Source of the DNA: Vulcanimicrobiia bacterium
GTDB taxonomy: Bacteria; Eremiobacterota; Eremiobacteria; Baltobacterales; Baltobacteraceae
Direction of reading: 5' to 3'
DNA: 5,256 bases
Assembly: GCA_024281135.1 (NCBI GenBank)
Contig: JAMXLG010000264.1
Coordinates: 1 to 5,256, forward strand
The notes under the pieces: model-generated
What the model saw: the letters and a program-made list of their open reading frames with translations, nothing else
The model's database searches: none
What the model was told of the DNA's origin: nothing
Program-made: the position numbers and the translations under genes
In this document: one piece after another, positions 5,036-5,256 of the stretch
Layout of the letters: each line of letters begins with the position of its first letter
How positions within the stretch are numbered: position 1 is the stretch's first letter

Positions 5036-5256
5036 AACCCAACCCTCTCGAACAACATCGACACCGTGGTAGTACGAGATACCCCGTGACGGTGCTCCGT
5101 TCCCGGTACGGCGCATACGCAGTACAGGTGAAGGATTCGAACCTCCTGAGCCGGCGCACGGCTCGCCAATGTCATGCGATCAGCGCATGTGCTTGGTGTC
5201 CGCCTAATGTTCGATACCAACTCGTTGTTAATCGAGCAGCTCGACACCCCAGTTCA
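5024..5256 (-). other. Apparently non-coding region upstream of the solute-binding gene, rich in stem-loops
   Basis: No convincing gene is seen in these 233 bp. The interval holds a series of short inverted repeats: 5062-5094 (CACCGT/ACGGTG outer stem with GGTA/TACC inside), 5106-5125 (GTAC and GCG arms around CATA), 5130-5146 (T-arm-like), 5148-5164 (GAGCC/GGCTC, 7-nt loop), 5173-5189 (CATGCG/CGCATG, 5-nt loop) and 5221-5236 (CTCG/CGAG). It could be a structured 5' leader, an unannotated small RNA or simply a GC-rich spacer. The edge frames stay open only briefly: a minus-strand tail ending at 5172 and a plus-strand ATG at 5207 running off the edge. Neither is recognisable. Confidence 0.4.
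5130..5146 (-). other. tRNA T-arm-like hairpin (tRNA fragment or mimic)
   Basis: The minus strand reads GGAGG, TTCGAAT, CCTTC: a 5-bp stem with one G-U pair and a 7-nt loop that exactly fits the tRNA T-loop consensus, including the closing G-C pair. One nucleotide upstream is another 5/7/5 arm (5164-5148). A full tRNA could not be folded: the following ACCTGTA has no partner within the 110 bases upstream that remain in the window, no D-arm is evident and no CCA is encoded. Confidence 0.35.

Noticed and set aside
5024..5116. N-terminal extension of the solute-binding protein to ATG 5116
   Set aside because: The 31 extra residues include no signal peptide and precede a strong SD/TTG pair that gives a proper n-region and hydrophobic core.
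5106..5190. Complete tRNA gene on the minus strand
   Set aside because: Only the T-arm fits. No acceptor pairing, no D-arm and no acceptable anticodon loop with T33 and a normal variable loop could be assembled.
5020..5247. 75-codon minus-strand open frame covering the leader
   Set aside because: It overlaps the SD/TTG of the next gene, has no family resemblance, and its sequence is explained by the inverted repeats.
5172..5256. Possible C-terminal tail of an upstream minus-strand gene
   Set aside because: The frame is open for only about 27 codons to the edge, which is common by chance, and the residues match nothing I recognise.
5207..5256. Possible plus-strand gene start (MFDTNSLLIEQLDTPV) at the right edge
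   Set aside because: Only 16 codons are visible, there is no clear ribosome-binding site, and I do not recognise the sequence. It could be real but cannot be supported here.
1..5256. CRISPR array, insertion sequence or rRNA
   Set aside because: No regularly spaced repeats, no transposase-like frames and no rRNA-like conserved stretches were seen.

Overview
This is a high-GC bacterial window (I estimate somewhat over 55% GC, not counted) from a probable diderm. The evidence for a diderm is a CadC-like regulator with a large extracytoplasmic TPR domain, a molybdenum hydroxylase of the type that is normally exported, and a solute-binding protein with a signal sequence. The winged-helix plus TM plus TPR architecture together with an isoquinoline 1-oxidoreductase-like enzyme is common in soil groups such as Acidobacteriota, Eremiobacterota and Proteobacteria. 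The sequence alone does not decide the phylum.

Layout from left to right: (1) the 5' end of a RecQ-type helicase gene on the minus strand, running off the left edge; (2) a 459-residue membrane-anchored winged-helix/TPR regulator on the minus strand, ending 41 nt upstream of the helicase start, so the two may be cotranscribed; (3) a divergent promoter region of about 90 bp; (4) on the plus strand a two-gene unit for an IorAB-type molybdenum hydroxylase: the small [2Fe-2S] subunit and the large molybdopterin subunit, joined by an ATGA stop/start overlap; (5) converging on it, with 3' ends overlapping by 20 bp, a minus-strand OpuAC-family (glycine betaine/choline type) solute-binding protein whose best start is a TTG with a strong Shine-Dalgarno; (6) about 230 bp of apparently non-coding sequence on the right, dense in short perfect stem-loops, one of which is an excellent match to a tRNA T-arm.

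Working hypothesis: the winged-helix/TPR protein controls the divergent iorAB-like operon. IorA carries electrons from the molybdenum site in IorB to an acceptor that is not encoded here; no cytochrome c or maturation gene is in the window. The solute-binding protein would feed a separate ABC importer whose permease and ATPase genes are not visible. Points worth a second look are a CxC motif plus a histidine cluster in the sensor half of the regulator, an IorB twin-arginine signal that lacks its second arginine, a possibly leaderless iorA mRNA, a terminator-like hairpin on the plus strand inside the solute-binding gene, and the structured leader upstream of that gene.
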